From: CAIKZZ01 sp035604595
GTDB taxonomy: Bacteria > Pseudomonadota > Gammaproteobacteria > Steroidobacterales > Steroidobacteraceae
Direction: 5' to 3'
DNA length: 64,000 bases
Assembly: GCA_035604595.1 (NCBI GenBank)
Contig: DATNIE010000008.1
Coordinates: 62,001 to 126,000, forward strand
The translations under genes were made by a program, and so were the position numbers. The number at the start of each line of letters is the position of its first letter. Within the stretch, counting starts at the first letter, position 1. The notes below the pieces were generated by a model. That model saw nothing but the letters and a program-made list of their open reading frames with translations. It was not told the origin of the DNA and ran no database searches. Shown in pieces: positions 42,588-52,090 of the stretch.

Positions 42588-43662
42588 GTGGCGCTTGACG
42601 CCCGCGCCATGACGCCGCTCGGCGACACGGGCGCCTTGATCGACGCACTGGCACTCGCCGTTGCGATCGTCGACTCGCGCGGCGCGATCGAGTACCTGAA
42701 TGCCTCCGCCCAGGCGCTGCTCGCGGTCGGCCTCAACCAGGCTCGCGGGCGGGGCCTCGTCGAGCTGGTCCGCGACCCTGCCCCGCTCGATTCGATCATC
42801 GCCCGCGCCCGCGAAGGCAATGACCCGATCGCACACCGCGAGCTTAGAATCGTGCCGACCGCGCGCAGCGACAGCCAGTTCGTCGTCGACTGCACCGCCT
42901 CGGCGCTCGACAGCGAGCGGGTCCTGCTCGAGATCTCCGATACGACGCGCCAGCAGCGTATCAGCCGCGACACGGCCCTTCTGACCCAGCTCGGCGGCAA
43001 CCGCCTGATGGTCCGCCAGCTGGCACACGAGGTCAAAAACCCGCTCGGCGGTCTGCGCGGCGCGGCACAGCTGCTCGAGCGCGAGCTACCGTCCGAGCCG
43101 CTCAAGGAGTACACGCGCCTGATCATCCGCGAAGCGGACCGGCTGCGAACGCTGGTCGATAACCTGCTCGGCCCCGGCGGCCCGCCGCACAAGGCCGCGA
43201 TCAACCTGCATGAGCTGCTGCAGCACGTCTACCAGCTGCTGCGCAGCGAAGCCCCGGCCGGAGTTGCGATCGTCCGCGACTACGATCCGAGCCTGCCGGC
43301 GGTGTTCGTCGACCGCGACCAGATGATCCAGGCGATGCTCAACGTCGGCCGCAATGCGGTGCAGGCTCTCGGCGAGCACGGTCGGCTGACCTTGCGGACC
43401 CGCGCGCTGGTCAACGCCACGATCGGCACGCGTCAGCACGGCGCCGTCGCGAGCATCCAGTTCGAGGACAACGGGCCGGGCGTGCCGCCCGAGCTCGCCG
43501 ACACGATTTTCTATCCGCTCGTCACCAGCCGGCCCGACGGCAACGGTCTCGGGCTTGCGGTCGCGCAGGACCTGGTGACGCGCCACGACGGGCTGATCGA
43601 GTTCGACAGCCGCCCCGGCCACACGGTGTTCACGCTGCTTGTTCCGTTCGAGGACCTCTCCG

Positions 43663-43670
<8 letters not shown>
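42588..43670 (+). CDS. glnL: Nitrogen regulation sensor kinase NtrB/GlnL
   Basis: NtrB phosphorylates or dephosphorylates NtrC according to PII signals. The 360-residue frame has an N-terminal PAS domain (ALAVAIVDSRGAIEYLNASA), the H-box LAHEVKNPLGGLRGAAQLLE and an HATPase domain with MLNVGRNAVQAL (N box), FEDNGPGVPPEL and DGNGLGLAVAQDL (G boxes). There is no membrane segment, as in true NtrB. Start GTG 42588 is used; ATG 42609 is an alternative. It overlaps glnG by 8 bases. Confidence 0.95.
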
Positions 43671-45087
<1,417 letters not shown>

Positions 45088-45110
45088 CAGCGCTCGAGCG
45101 CACGGCTCCC

Positions 45111-45116
45111 TATAAT
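45111..45116 (+). promoter_or_regulatory. -10 element just before the MscS gene
   Basis: A perfect TATAAT ends 9 bases before the ATG at 45126, which would put the transcription start only about 2-4 bases from the start codon. No well-spaced -35 is visible (CTGACA at 45084-45089 is 21 bases away). Confidence 0.45.
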
Positions 45117-45125
45117 CGCCGTGCC

Positions 45126-46220
45126 ATGAACCGCGCATTCGCCTACCTCGGCCTCGCACCCGGCGGGATCTTGCTCGGCAATCCGCTGTCCGACTGGGCG
45201 TACGCGCTCAGCCTCGGGCTCGCGACCTTCGTGATCCTGCTGTTCCTGCGCCGCCAGCTCGGGCAGCGGGCGCTCCGGTTCGCCGGCATGGAGCTGCCGC
45301 AGGGTGTGCGGTTGCTGCTGACGCTGCTGCGCAAGACGCAGCCCTTCGTGCTGTTCGCCGTCTCGCTGCTCGTCGGCTCCAAGTACCTCGATCTCGGCGC
45401 GCGCGCCGAGCGCGTGACGACCGTGGTCATCGTCGTCCTGCTTGCGCTGCAGATCGGCATCTGGCTGTCGGCTCTGGTGCGCTTCTACCTCGAGGCGCAG
45501 TCCGCACACGCGACGGACCGCAGCGCGCAGACGATGGTCACGATCGTCCAGTTCGTCGCCAACCTGATCATCTGGTCGCTGGTGCTGCTGCTCGCGCTCG
45601 ACAACCTCGGGGTGCAGGTCAAGGCGCTGCTGACCGGCCTCGGAATTGGCGGCATCGCGGTCGCGCTCGCCGTGCAGAGCGTGCTCGGCGACCTGCTGGC
45701 CTCGATATCGATCGCGCTCGACAAGCCGTTCGCCGTTGGCGATGCGCTGACGCTCGATCAGGGCTACGCCGGGACGGTCGAGGCGATCGGCATCAAGAGC
45801 ACGCGCCTGAGGAGCGCCACCGGCGAGCAGATCATCCTGCCGAACTCCGAGCTGGTCCGCGTACGGATCCGCAACTTCGGGCGCCTGACGCAGTGGCGCT
45901 CGGTGTTTCGCTTCGGCATCGCCTGCGGCACACCCGCCGCCAGCCTGGAGGCGATTCCACGGATCGTCCGCGCCGCGGTCACGGCCCAGCCCGCGGCGCG
46001 TTTCGAACGCGCGCACTTCGTCAGCATCTCCGCTACCGCGCTCGACTTCGAGGTCTCCTACGCCGTGGCCAGCGCCGACTACGGCACCTTCCTCGACACC
46101 CAGCAGGCAATAAACCTCGCGCTCACGGCCGAGCTCGAGCGGCGCAGCATTGCGTTCGCGGCCCCGGTGCAGGCGGTCACGATCGCCCGCGACGCGGCGG
46201 CGGCGACGTCAGTCCGCTGA
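45126..46220 (+). CDS. MscS-family mechanosensitive channel
   Basis: A 364-residue membrane protein with about five membrane segments. The pore-lining helix region LLTGLGIGGIAVALAVQSVLG followed by DLLASISIALDKPFAVGD is the MscS signature (TM3 and beta domain start), then VEAIGIKSTRLRSATGEQIILPNS, the conserved beta-domain sequence, and a cytoplasmic vestibule. MscS proteins release solutes on hypo-osmotic shock. Compared with E. coli MscS (286 residues) it has two extra N-terminal helices. Function as a real tension gauge rather than a signalling variant cannot be told from the sequence. It is convergent with pyrD, overlapping its end by 12 bases. Confidence 0.92.
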   Translation: MNRAFAYLGLAPGGILLGNPLSDWAYALSLGLATFVILLFLRRQLGQRALRFAGMELPQGVRLLLTLLRKTQPFVLFAVSLLVGSKYLDLGARAERVTTVVIVVLLALQIGIWLSALVRFYLEAQSAHATDRSAQTMVTIVQFVANLIIWSLVLLLALDNLGVQVKALLTGLGIGGIAVALAVQSVLGDLLASISIALDKPFAVGDALTLDQGYAGTVEAIGIKSTRLRSATGEQIILPNSELVRVRIRNFGRLTQWRSVFRFGIACGTPAASLEAIPRIVRAAVTAQPAARFERAHFVSISATALDFEVSYAVASADYGTFLDTQQAINLALTAELERRSIAFAAPVQAVTIARDAAAATSVR

Positions 46221-47177
46221 GTCCATGCCGCTGGTGTCGAGCGTGCCGACCAGGGCGCTGACGCTCACGTGGCCATGCGCGGCGAGGTACGCGGCGATGC
46301 CGGCGTTGATCTTGCGGCAGACGTGCGGGTCGTAGAACAGCGCCGTGCCGACGCCGACTGCGCTCGCGCCCGCGATGATGAACTCGAGCGCATCGTTGGC
46401 GTTCGCAATGCCGCCCTGGCCGATGATCGGTACGGAATGGCGCCGGGCGACAGCGTAGACCTCGTGGACCTTCAGCAGCGCGATCGGCTTGATCGCGGGT
46501 CCCGACAGCCCCCCCTGGATGTTGCCGATCACCGGCCGGCGCGTGTCCACGTCGATCGCCATGCCGGTCACGGTGTTGATCACCGCGAGCCCGTCGCTGC
46601 CAGCCTCGATGCACAGCCGGGCGTTCTCCCGGATGTCGGTCTGGTTCGGCGACAGCTTGGTGATCAGCGGCTTTTTGGTCGCCGCCCGGCACGCGGCCAC
46701 GACGCGCGCGCTCATGTCCGGGTAGTTGCCGAACTGGAGTCCGCCCGCCTTGACGTTCGGGCAGGAGATGTTGATCTCCATCGCGTCGATCGGCGAGTCG
46801 TCGAAGCGCCGCACGACCTCGACGTACTCCTCGATCGTGGAGCCGGCGATGTTGGCGATGAAGCGGGTCTCGTCGAAGTCGAGGCCGGGCAGGATGCCAT
46901 CCACGACGCGGCTGGCGCCCGGGTTCTGCAGCCCGATCGCGTTCAGCATGCCCATCGGCGTCTCGCACACGCGGTGCGGCGGATTGCCGAGTCGCGGCTG
47001 GCCGGTGGTGCCCTTGAGCACGACCGCGCCGCAGTCGCGGTTCGAGAACCCGGCGACCCGGGTGTACTCCTCGCCGAAGCCGACGCAGCCGGACAGGAGC
47101 ACGATGGGTGATGCGAACTTGAGGCCGCAGAACTCGAGGCCGAGCGCGGCGGGCAGGGCTTCACGGACGGCGGACAT
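46209..47177 (-). CDS. Dihydroorotate dehydrogenase, class 1B-like catalytic subunit
   Basis: A 322-residue FMN-dependent TIM-barrel enzyme of pyrimidine synthesis. NISCPNVKAGGLQFG places Cys as the active-site base, as in class 1 enzymes; class 2 (quinone-linked) enzymes, usual in gammaproteobacteria, use Ser and have an N-terminal membrane arm, absent here. LKGTTGQPRLGNPPHRVCET, GMLNAIGLQNPG and PIIGQGGIANANDALEFI fit the NAD-linked 1B type. Class 1B needs PyrK, an iron-sulfur flavoprotein, which is not adjacent. A related dihydropyrimidine dehydrogenase (PreA-like) role is possible. It is divergent from trmL. Confidence 0.82.
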   Translation of the reverse strand: MSAVREALPAALGLEFCGLKFASPIVLLSGCVGFGEEYTRVAGFSNRDCGAVVLKGTTGQPRLGNPPHRVCETPMGMLNAIGLQNPGASRVVDGILPGLDFDETRFIANIAGSTIEEYVEVVRRFDDSPIDAMEINISCPNVKAGGLQFGNYPDMSARVVAACRAATKKPLITKLSPNQTDIRENARLCIEAGSDGLAVINTVTGMAIDVDTRRPVIGNIQGGLSGPAIKPIALLKVHEVYAVARRHSVPIIGQGGIANANDALEFIIAGASAVGVGTALFYDPHVCRKINAGIAAYLAAHGHVSVSALVGTLDTSGMDSAD

Positions 47178-47183
47178 GCTGTG

Positions 47184-47189
47184 ATTATA
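47184..47189 (-). promoter_or_regulatory. -10 element just before the DHODH gene
   Basis: TATAAT on the minus strand, only 6 bases before the ATG at 47177. The predicted transcription start falls on or next to the start codon, suggesting a leaderless message. The -35 is poor. Confidence 0.45.
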
Positions 47190-47215
47190 GCGTTCCGAAC
47201 GCGAGTCCCGAGCGC

Positions 47216-47686
47216 ATGTTCGATATCATCCTGCTGGAACCAGAGATACCGCCGAATACCGGCAACGTGATCCGCCTGTGCGCCAACACCGGCTCGCGCC
47301 TGCACCTCGTGCACCCGCTCGGCTTCTCGATCGACGATGCTCAGCTGCGCCGGGCGGGCCTCGATTACCAGCAGATGGTCCGGGTCCGCGAGTATCCGGA
47401 CCTCGCGGCGTGCCTGGCGAGCGTGGCGGCGCCGCGCCTGTATGCGGTGGAAACCGGCGGCATGCGGCGCTACTCGGATATACGTTTTCATCCGGGCGAT
47501 GCGTTTCTGTTTGGCCGGGAAACCGAGGGACTCTCGCGCGCGGTGCTCGAGTCGCTGGGCGGCGAGGCGCAGGTCAGCATCCCGATGCGCCCCGGCAATC
47601 GCAGCATCAACCTGTCGAACGCCGTGGCGCTCGTGATATATGAAGCCTGGCGGCAAAATGACTTTGTGATGAACGTGAACCCGTGA
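47216..47686 (+). CDS. trmL: tRNA (cytidine/uridine-34-2'-O)-methyltransferase TrmL
   Basis: TrmL methylates the wobble ribose of tRNA-Leu isoacceptors. The 156-residue SPOUT-knot enzyme has the short length of this group. EPEIPPNTGNVIRLCANTG (residues 8-26), LHLVHPLGFSIDDAQLRRAG, FLFGRETEGLS and IPMRPGNRSINLSNAVAL are the family motifs that form the trefoil-knot SAM site. It overlaps the next gene's start (TGATG) and is divergent from the DHODH gene. Confidence 0.96.
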   Translation: MFDIILLEPEIPPNTGNVIRLCANTGSRLHLVHPLGFSIDDAQLRRAGLDYQQMVRVREYPDLAACLASVAAPRLYAVETGGMRRYSDIRFHPGDAFLFGRETEGLSRAVLESLGGEAQVSIPMRPGNRSINLSNAVALVIYEAWRQNDFVMNVNP

Positions 47687-48081
47687 TGCCGCTCCGTTCC
47701 GTCGCGCACCTGCCGCCGTGGCGTCGGCAGGTGATGACGTGGATCATGGCCGTCATCCGACTCGGTGCCGGCTGGCTTGTGACGCGCACCCAGCTGGGTG
47801 CGCTGGCGCTGACCCCGTCGTTTCTGCACGAGGCGGTCGGTGCGCCGCTGTGCTACATCGACGCAACCGTGCTCGGCGCGGGGCTCCTGGCCTTTGCATG
47901 GCCACGCAGCTACCGGGCCGGGTTCGTGCTGCTGGCGGTGGGTTTGCTCGGCTTCGAGTGGCTCTGGCGGCGGGCCGGAATGAGGCCGGACCCGGTGCTC
48001 CTCACCTCGCTCAGCGTGCTCGCCGTGCTTGCCGCCGGCGAGTGGCTCACCCGGCGGGTGTCGCGCCAGTCTCAGGGCTGA
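47686..48081 (+). CDS. Small membrane protein of unknown function
   Basis: About 131 residues with three or four hydrophobic segments (VMTWIMAVIRLGAGWLV, CYIDATVLGAGLLAFAW, AGFVLLAVGLLGFEWLW, VLLTSLSVLAVLAAGEWL) joined by short basic loops, so it is probably an inner-membrane protein. The ATG at 47686 overlaps the trmL stop and a GTG just before it is an alternative. The end overlaps the convergent acyl-CoA synthetase gene by 35 bases. No family recognised. Confidence 0.6.
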   Translation: MPLRSVAHLPPWRRQVMTWIMAVIRLGAGWLVTRTQLGALALTPSFLHEAVGAPLCYIDATVLGAGLLAFAWPRSYRAGFVLLAVGLLGFEWLWRRAGMRPDPVLLTSLSVLAVLAAGEWLTRRVSRQSQG

Positions 48082-49717
48082 TTGCGGCGCGGGCCGCGGC
48101 GCGTAACACCGCTTTCTGGATCTTTCCGGTCGAGGTTCTCGGCAGCGTCACGAACGCGACCGCCTTCGGCACCTTGAAGCGGGCGAGCTGGGCGCGGCAG
48201 TGGGCGATGATCTCCGCCTCGCTGGCCGTGGCCCCGGGCTTGAGCTCGACGTACGCGCAGGGGATCTCGCCCCACGTCGAGTCGGGACGCGCGACGACCG
48301 CGCAGGCGAGCACGGCCGGGTGGCGGTAGATCACGTCCTCGACCTCGAGCGAGGAGATGTTCTCGCCCCCCGAGATGATGATGTCCTTGGAGCGGTCGCG
48401 GATCTTCGCGTAGCCGTCTGGCTGCATCACCGCCAGGTCGCCACTGTGAAACCAGCCGCCGGCGAGCGCCTCGGCCGTCGCCGCCGGGTTCTTGAGGTAG
48501 CCCTTCATCGTCACATTCCCCCGGAACATGATCTCGCCCATCGTCACACCGTCGGCCGGCACCGGCGCGAGCGTCTGCGGGTCGAGCACGGCCATGGCAT
48601 CCTGCAGCAGGTACTCGACGCCCTGTCGGCCGTTGCGTTCGGCGCGGGCCGCGACGTCGAGCGCCTGCCACTCGGGCTGCTTGGCGCAGACCGCCGCCGG
48701 GCCGTAGGTCTCGGTGAGGCCATAGACGTGCGTCAGGTCGAAGCCGAGGCGCTCCATGCCCTCGATCATCGCCTCCGGGGGCGCCGCACCGGCGACCATC
48801 GCATAGACCTGGTGGGTGATCCCGGCGCGCCACTCGGCCGGCGCATTGATCAGCATCGTGTGGACGATCGGCGCACCGCAATAGTGGGTCACGCGCTCGG
48901 CGCGGATCAGCTGGAAGATTTTCTCCGCATCGACCTTGCGCAGGCACACATTGGTGCCGGCATTCGCCGCCATGCTCCACGGGAAGCACCAGCCGTTGCA
49001 ATGGAACATCGGCAAGGTCCACAGGTAGACCGCATGCGGCGGCATGCTCCAGGTCAGCAGATTGCAGATCGCGTTCAGATGCGCGCCGCGGTGGTGGTAG
49101 ACCACGCCCTTGGGATTGCCGGTGGTGCCGGAGGTGTAGTTGAGCGAGATCGCGTTCCACTCATCCGACGGCCGCGGCCACTCGAAGGCCGGATCGCCCT
49201 CGGCGAGCAGCTGCTCATAATCGAAGCTGCTGAGCCGCTCCCCGGCGCCCTGGTACTCCGGGTCGTCGACGTCGACGATGAGCAGCTCGCGCGCGACGAG
49301 CGTCAGGGCGCGGCGCACCACGCCCGAGTATTCGCGGTCCGTGATCAGCACGCGGGCGGCGCCGAAGTCGAGCATGAACGCGATCGACTCCGCATCGAGG
49401 CGCGTGTTGAGCGTATTGAGCACCGCCCCCGTCATCGGCACGCCGAAGTGCACCTCGTACATCTCGGGCGTATTGGCGAGCATGACCGCCACCGTGTCGC
49501 CTGCGCCGACACCGCGGCGCGCGAGCGCCGAGGCAAGCCGCCGGCAGCGCGTGTAGGTGTCCAGCCAGCGGTAACGTCGCGCACCGTGCACCACGGACGT
49601 GCGCTGCGGGTAGACGCGTGCAGCGCGTTCGATGAACACGAGCGGTGTCAGCACGGCGAAATTCGCCGGAGTGCGGTCGAGTCCGTGCCGGTAGATTTCC
49701 GAGCCGTCGCGCGTCAT
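48047..49717 (-). CDS. Acyl-CoA synthetase (AMP-binding)
   Basis: A 556-residue acid:CoA ligase. NYTSGTTGNPKGVVYHHRG is the nucleotide motif, HVYGLTETYGPAAV the A5 motif, GWFHSGDLAVMQPDGYAKIRD the A7 motif, RSKDIIISGGENISSLEVED the A8 hinge and RTSTGKIQKAVLR the catalytic Lys motif. ALWxLPMFHCNGWCFPW-like sequence and overall pattern match the medium-chain/branched acyl-CoA ligase group close to AlkK. It lies 11 bases after gpsA on the same strand, so it may be the last gene of the rhodanese-grxC-secB-gpsA operon. Substrate not deducible. Confidence 0.92.
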   Translation of the reverse strand: MTRDGSEIYRHGLDRTPANFAVLTPLVFIERAARVYPQRTSVVHGARRYRWLDTYTRCRRLASALARRGVGAGDTVAVMLANTPEMYEVHFGVPMTGAVLNTLNTRLDAESIAFMLDFGAARVLITDREYSGVVRRALTLVARELLIVDVDDPEYQGAGERLSSFDYEQLLAEGDPAFEWPRPSDEWNAISLNYTSGTTGNPKGVVYHHRGAHLNAICNLLTWSMPPHAVYLWTLPMFHCNGWCFPWSMAANAGTNVCLRKVDAEKIFQLIRAERVTHYCGAPIVHTMLINAPAEWRAGITHQVYAMVAGAAPPEAMIEGMERLGFDLTHVYGLTETYGPAAVCAKQPEWQALDVAARAERNGRQGVEYLLQDAMAVLDPQTLAPVPADGVTMGEIMFRGNVTMKGYLKNPAATAEALAGGWFHSGDLAVMQPDGYAKIRDRSKDIIISGGENISSLEVEDVIYRHPAVLACAVVARPDSTWGEIPCAYVELKPGATASEAEIIAHCRAQLARFKVPKAVAFVTLPRTSTGKIQKAVLRAAARAAISPETGATPAG

Positions 49718-49728
49718 GGCCGTACCCC

Positions 49729-50742
49729 CTATTCCTGCCTGAGATCCCGCCCCATCAGCGCCCTGACCGCGGCGCGCACATCAGCGCCCTCGTGCAGCAC
49801 GGCGTACACCTGCTCTGCGATCGGCATCTCGACTTTCGCCCGCGCGGCCACCAGGCGCACCGCGCGTGCGGCCAGCACGCCCTCGACGACCTGGCCAATG
49901 GCGCGCTGGGCATCGGCCGGGGACTTGCCGGAGGCTATCGCGAGCCCGAAGCGGCGATTGCGCGAGTGGTCGTCGGTGCAGGTGAGCACCAGGTCGCCGA
50001 GCGCGGCGAGTCCCATGAACGTCTCCTGCCGCGCGCCGAGCGCGACGCCGAGTCTCGTCATCTCGGCGAGTCCGCGCGTGATGAGCGCAATGCGCGTGTT
50101 CGCGCCGTAGCCCATGCCGTCGGCGATGCCGGTGCCGATCGCAAGCACGTTCTTGACCGCACCGCCGACCTCGACGCCGACGATGTCGGGCGAGGTATAG
50201 GCGCGGAAATTCTGGCCGGAGAGCGTCTGCGCGAGATCTTCGGCGAAAGCCGCGTCCGGCGAGGCGACCGTCATCGCTGTCGGCAGGCCGCGACCGACCT
50301 CGGCCGCGAAGGTCGGTCCCGACAGCACCGCGATCGGCACGCCGGCCCCGAGCACCTCGCGCGCGACCTCGTGCGGCAGGTGACCGCTCGCGAGCTCGAA
50401 GCCCTTGGTGGCCCAGGCCACGCGCTGGCCCGGCCTCAACAGCGGTGCGAGCGCCTGGAGCATGCCGCGAAACGCGTGGCTGGGTACCGCAAGCAGCAAG
50501 TCGGTTGCACCGGCCACGGCTTTGCGGAACTCCGGTTCGACCACCAGGGATTCCGGGAACGGGGCGTCGGGCAGGTAGCGGAGGTTGCGACGGGCGGCGG
50601 CGAACGTTACGAGCTGCTCTGGATCCCGGCCCCACAACAGCGTCGGCCGGCCGGCGCGCGCGAACTGGATCGCGAGCGCCGTGCCCCACGAGCCGGCGCC
50701 GATGACTGCGATCGGCGCTGCGCGGGCCGGTTCGCCGCGCAT
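49729..50742 (-). CDS. gpsA: NAD(P)H-dependent glycerol-3-phosphate dehydrogenase
   Basis: GpsA reduces dihydroxyacetone phosphate to sn-glycerol-3-phosphate for phospholipid synthesis. The 337-residue protein has the Rossmann motif AVIGAGSWGTALA (residues 12-24), VLSGPTFAAEVGRGLPTA, GVEVGGAVKNVLAIGTGIAD with the catalytic Lys, and TCTDDHSRNRRFG. It follows secB by 19 bases, an order conserved from E. coli, and the protein ends close to the next gene. Confidence 0.97.
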   Translation of the reverse strand: MRGEPARAAPIAVIGAGSWGTALAIQFARAGRPTLLWGRDPEQLVTFAAARRNLRYLPDAPFPESLVVEPEFRKAVAGATDLLLAVPSHAFRGMLQALAPLLRPGQRVAWATKGFELASGHLPHEVAREVLGAGVPIAVLSGPTFAAEVGRGLPTAMTVASPDAAFAEDLAQTLSGQNFRAYTSPDIVGVEVGGAVKNVLAIGTGIADGMGYGANTRIALITRGLAEMTRLGVALGARQETFMGLAALGDLVLTCTDDHSRNRRFGLAIASGKSPADAQRAIGQVVEGVLAARAVRLVAARAKVEMPIAEQVYAVLHEGADVRAAVRALMGRDLRQE

Positions 50743-50761
50743 CGGAAGTCCGCCCCGAGCC

Positions 50762-51253
50762 TCAGTTGACCGAGGGCGGCGGCTGCACCTGCGACGCTGC
50801 CTGGTCGAGCGACTGCTGGAACAGCGCGTCGAAGTTGACGGGCGGCAGCAGGAACGGCGGGAAGCCGCCGCGCAGGATCAGGTCCGACACCGCCTGCCGC
50901 GCATAAGGGAACAGCACCCCGGGGCAGAAGCTGCCCATGATGCGGCGCGTGTCGTCAATGGCATAGCCGCGGATCAGAAATACGCCCGCCTGCTTGACCT
51001 CGACGAGGTAGGCGACCCTGTCGCCGAGCTTGGCCTCGAGCGTGATCGTGAGCACAACCTCGTGCAGGTTGTCGGCGACCGTTGCGCCGGCCGTATTCAT
51101 GTTGAGGCCGAACTGCGGGGACCATTCGGTCGTCATCATGTTCGGCCCGCTCGGCGCCTCGAACGAGGCGTCCTTGATGTAAATGCTCTGCAGCACGAGT
51201 TCGGTCGCGTCCGGGGCGGCCGTCGGCACGCCGGTCGGGAGAGTGTCTGCCAT
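50762..51253 (-). CDS. secB: Protein-export chaperone SecB
   Basis: SecB holds preproteins unfolded and delivers them to SecA. From ATG 51253 the 163-residue product has LVLQSIYIKDASFEAPSGP, VEVKQAGVFLIRGY, FCPGVLFPYARQAVSDLILR and GGFPPFLLPPVNFDALFQQ, the complete SecB core. The longer open frame upstream covers grxC and is not used. Central gene of the conserved block with grxC and gpsA. Confidence 0.97.
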   Translation of the reverse strand: MADTLPTGVPTAAPDATELVLQSIYIKDASFEAPSGPNMMTTEWSPQFGLNMNTAGATVADNLHEVVLTITLEAKLGDRVAYLVEVKQAGVFLIRGYAIDDTRRIMGSFCPGVLFPYARQAVSDLILRGGFPPFLLPPVNFDALFQQSLDQAASQVQPPPSVN

Positions 51254-51306
51254 GTGAGGATCCTGCCTGCGAGGGGCTTCGTTGGAGTGAAGGGGGCGTG
51301 CCGGTC

Positions 51307-51576
51307 TCAGGCGACCCGCGCGCCCAGCAGTACGTCGAGTTCGCCGCTCCGGTCGAGCGCGTATAGCTCGTCCGACCCGCCGACGTGGCGATCGCCGATG
51401 AAAATCTGCGGCACCGTGCGCTCGCCACTGCGCTTGATCATGTCGGCCCGCCGCGCGGGCTCGGCCTCGATGTCGATCTCCGTCCAGGCGACGCCCTTGC
51501 CCTCGAGCAGCGCGCGGGCGCGCGCGCAGTATGGGCACCAGCCCGTTGCGTACATCGTCACCGCCGGCGCCGACAC
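51307..51576 (-). CDS. grxC: Glutaredoxin 3
   Basis: An 89-residue glutaredoxin with the dithiol active site WCPYC at residues 13-17, the cis-Pro motif TVPQIFIG and the GGSDELYAL glutathione-binding motif. It reduces disulfides and mixed disulfides with glutathione. The start is a GTG at 51576. It lies 8 bases after the rhodanese stop and before secB, a conserved order. Confidence 0.96.
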   Translation of the reverse strand: MSAPAVTMYATGWCPYCARARALLEGKGVAWTEIDIEAEPARRADMIKRSGERTVPQIFIGDRHVGGSDELYALDRSGELDVLLGARVA

Positions 51577-51584
51577 GATGCCCC

Positions 51585-52007
51585 TCAGCCCTTGACGACC
51601 GGCAGGTTTTCCTGTCGCCAGGCAGCGAGACCGCCGCGCACGTTGTACACGTGCTTGAACCCGAGCCGGCCGAGCTGGCGCGCGGCGGCGCCGGCCGTCA
51701 TGCCGGAGTCGCAGTACGCGATGACCGGCTTGTCCTTGAAGCGCTCGAGCGCCTGGGCCCCGTCAGCGATCGTCGCGCCGGGCACGTGCCGGGCACCGGC
51801 GATGTGCCCGGCGGCGAACTCCTCGCGCCCGCGCACGTCGATCAGCAGCGCGCCGCCGTTCATCAGTCGCACCGCCTCGCCCGGCGCGATCGAGCCGAAG
51901 GAAACGGCGCGGGCGCGGAACTCGTTGATGGCCACGAGCACTGCAATCAGCACCGCGGCGCCGACCAGGTAGCGATGGTTGTCTGCGTACTGTAAAAACT
52001 GTTGCAT
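51585..52007 (-). CDS. Membrane-anchored rhodanese-like protein (YibN type)
   Basis: A 140-residue protein with one N-terminal membrane helix (YLVGAAVLIAVLVAI, about residues 13-27) and a rhodanese domain. LLIDVRGREEFAAGHIAGA is the CH2-like motif and VIAYCDSGMTAGAAARQL the active-site loop with the catalytic Cys. Its place before grxC-secB-gpsA matches E. coli YibN, which interacts with the protein-export machinery. Sulfur transfer is likely but unproven. Confidence 0.93.
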   Translation of the reverse strand: MQQFLQYADNHRYLVGAAVLIAVLVAINEFRARAVSFGSIAPGEAVRLMNGGALLIDVRGREEFAAGHIAGARHVPGATIADGAQALERFKDKPVIAYCDSGMTAGAAARQLGRLGFKHVYNVRGGLAAWRQENLPVVKG

Positions 52008-52048
52008 CTGCGGGGACTTCGACCGCTTTGTCGGGCACCGGACCCGTA

Positions 52049-52054
52049 ATTATA
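52049..52054 (-). promoter_or_regulatory. -10 element for the rhodanese-grxC-secB-gpsA operon
   Basis: TATAAT on the minus strand, 42 bases before the first ATG of the operon, giving a leader of about 35 bases. A TTGACA-like partner is not seen. Confidence 0.45.
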
Positions 52055-52090
52055 GCAGCCGGCCGGGCCATCCCCCGCTCCGTTAGAGTA

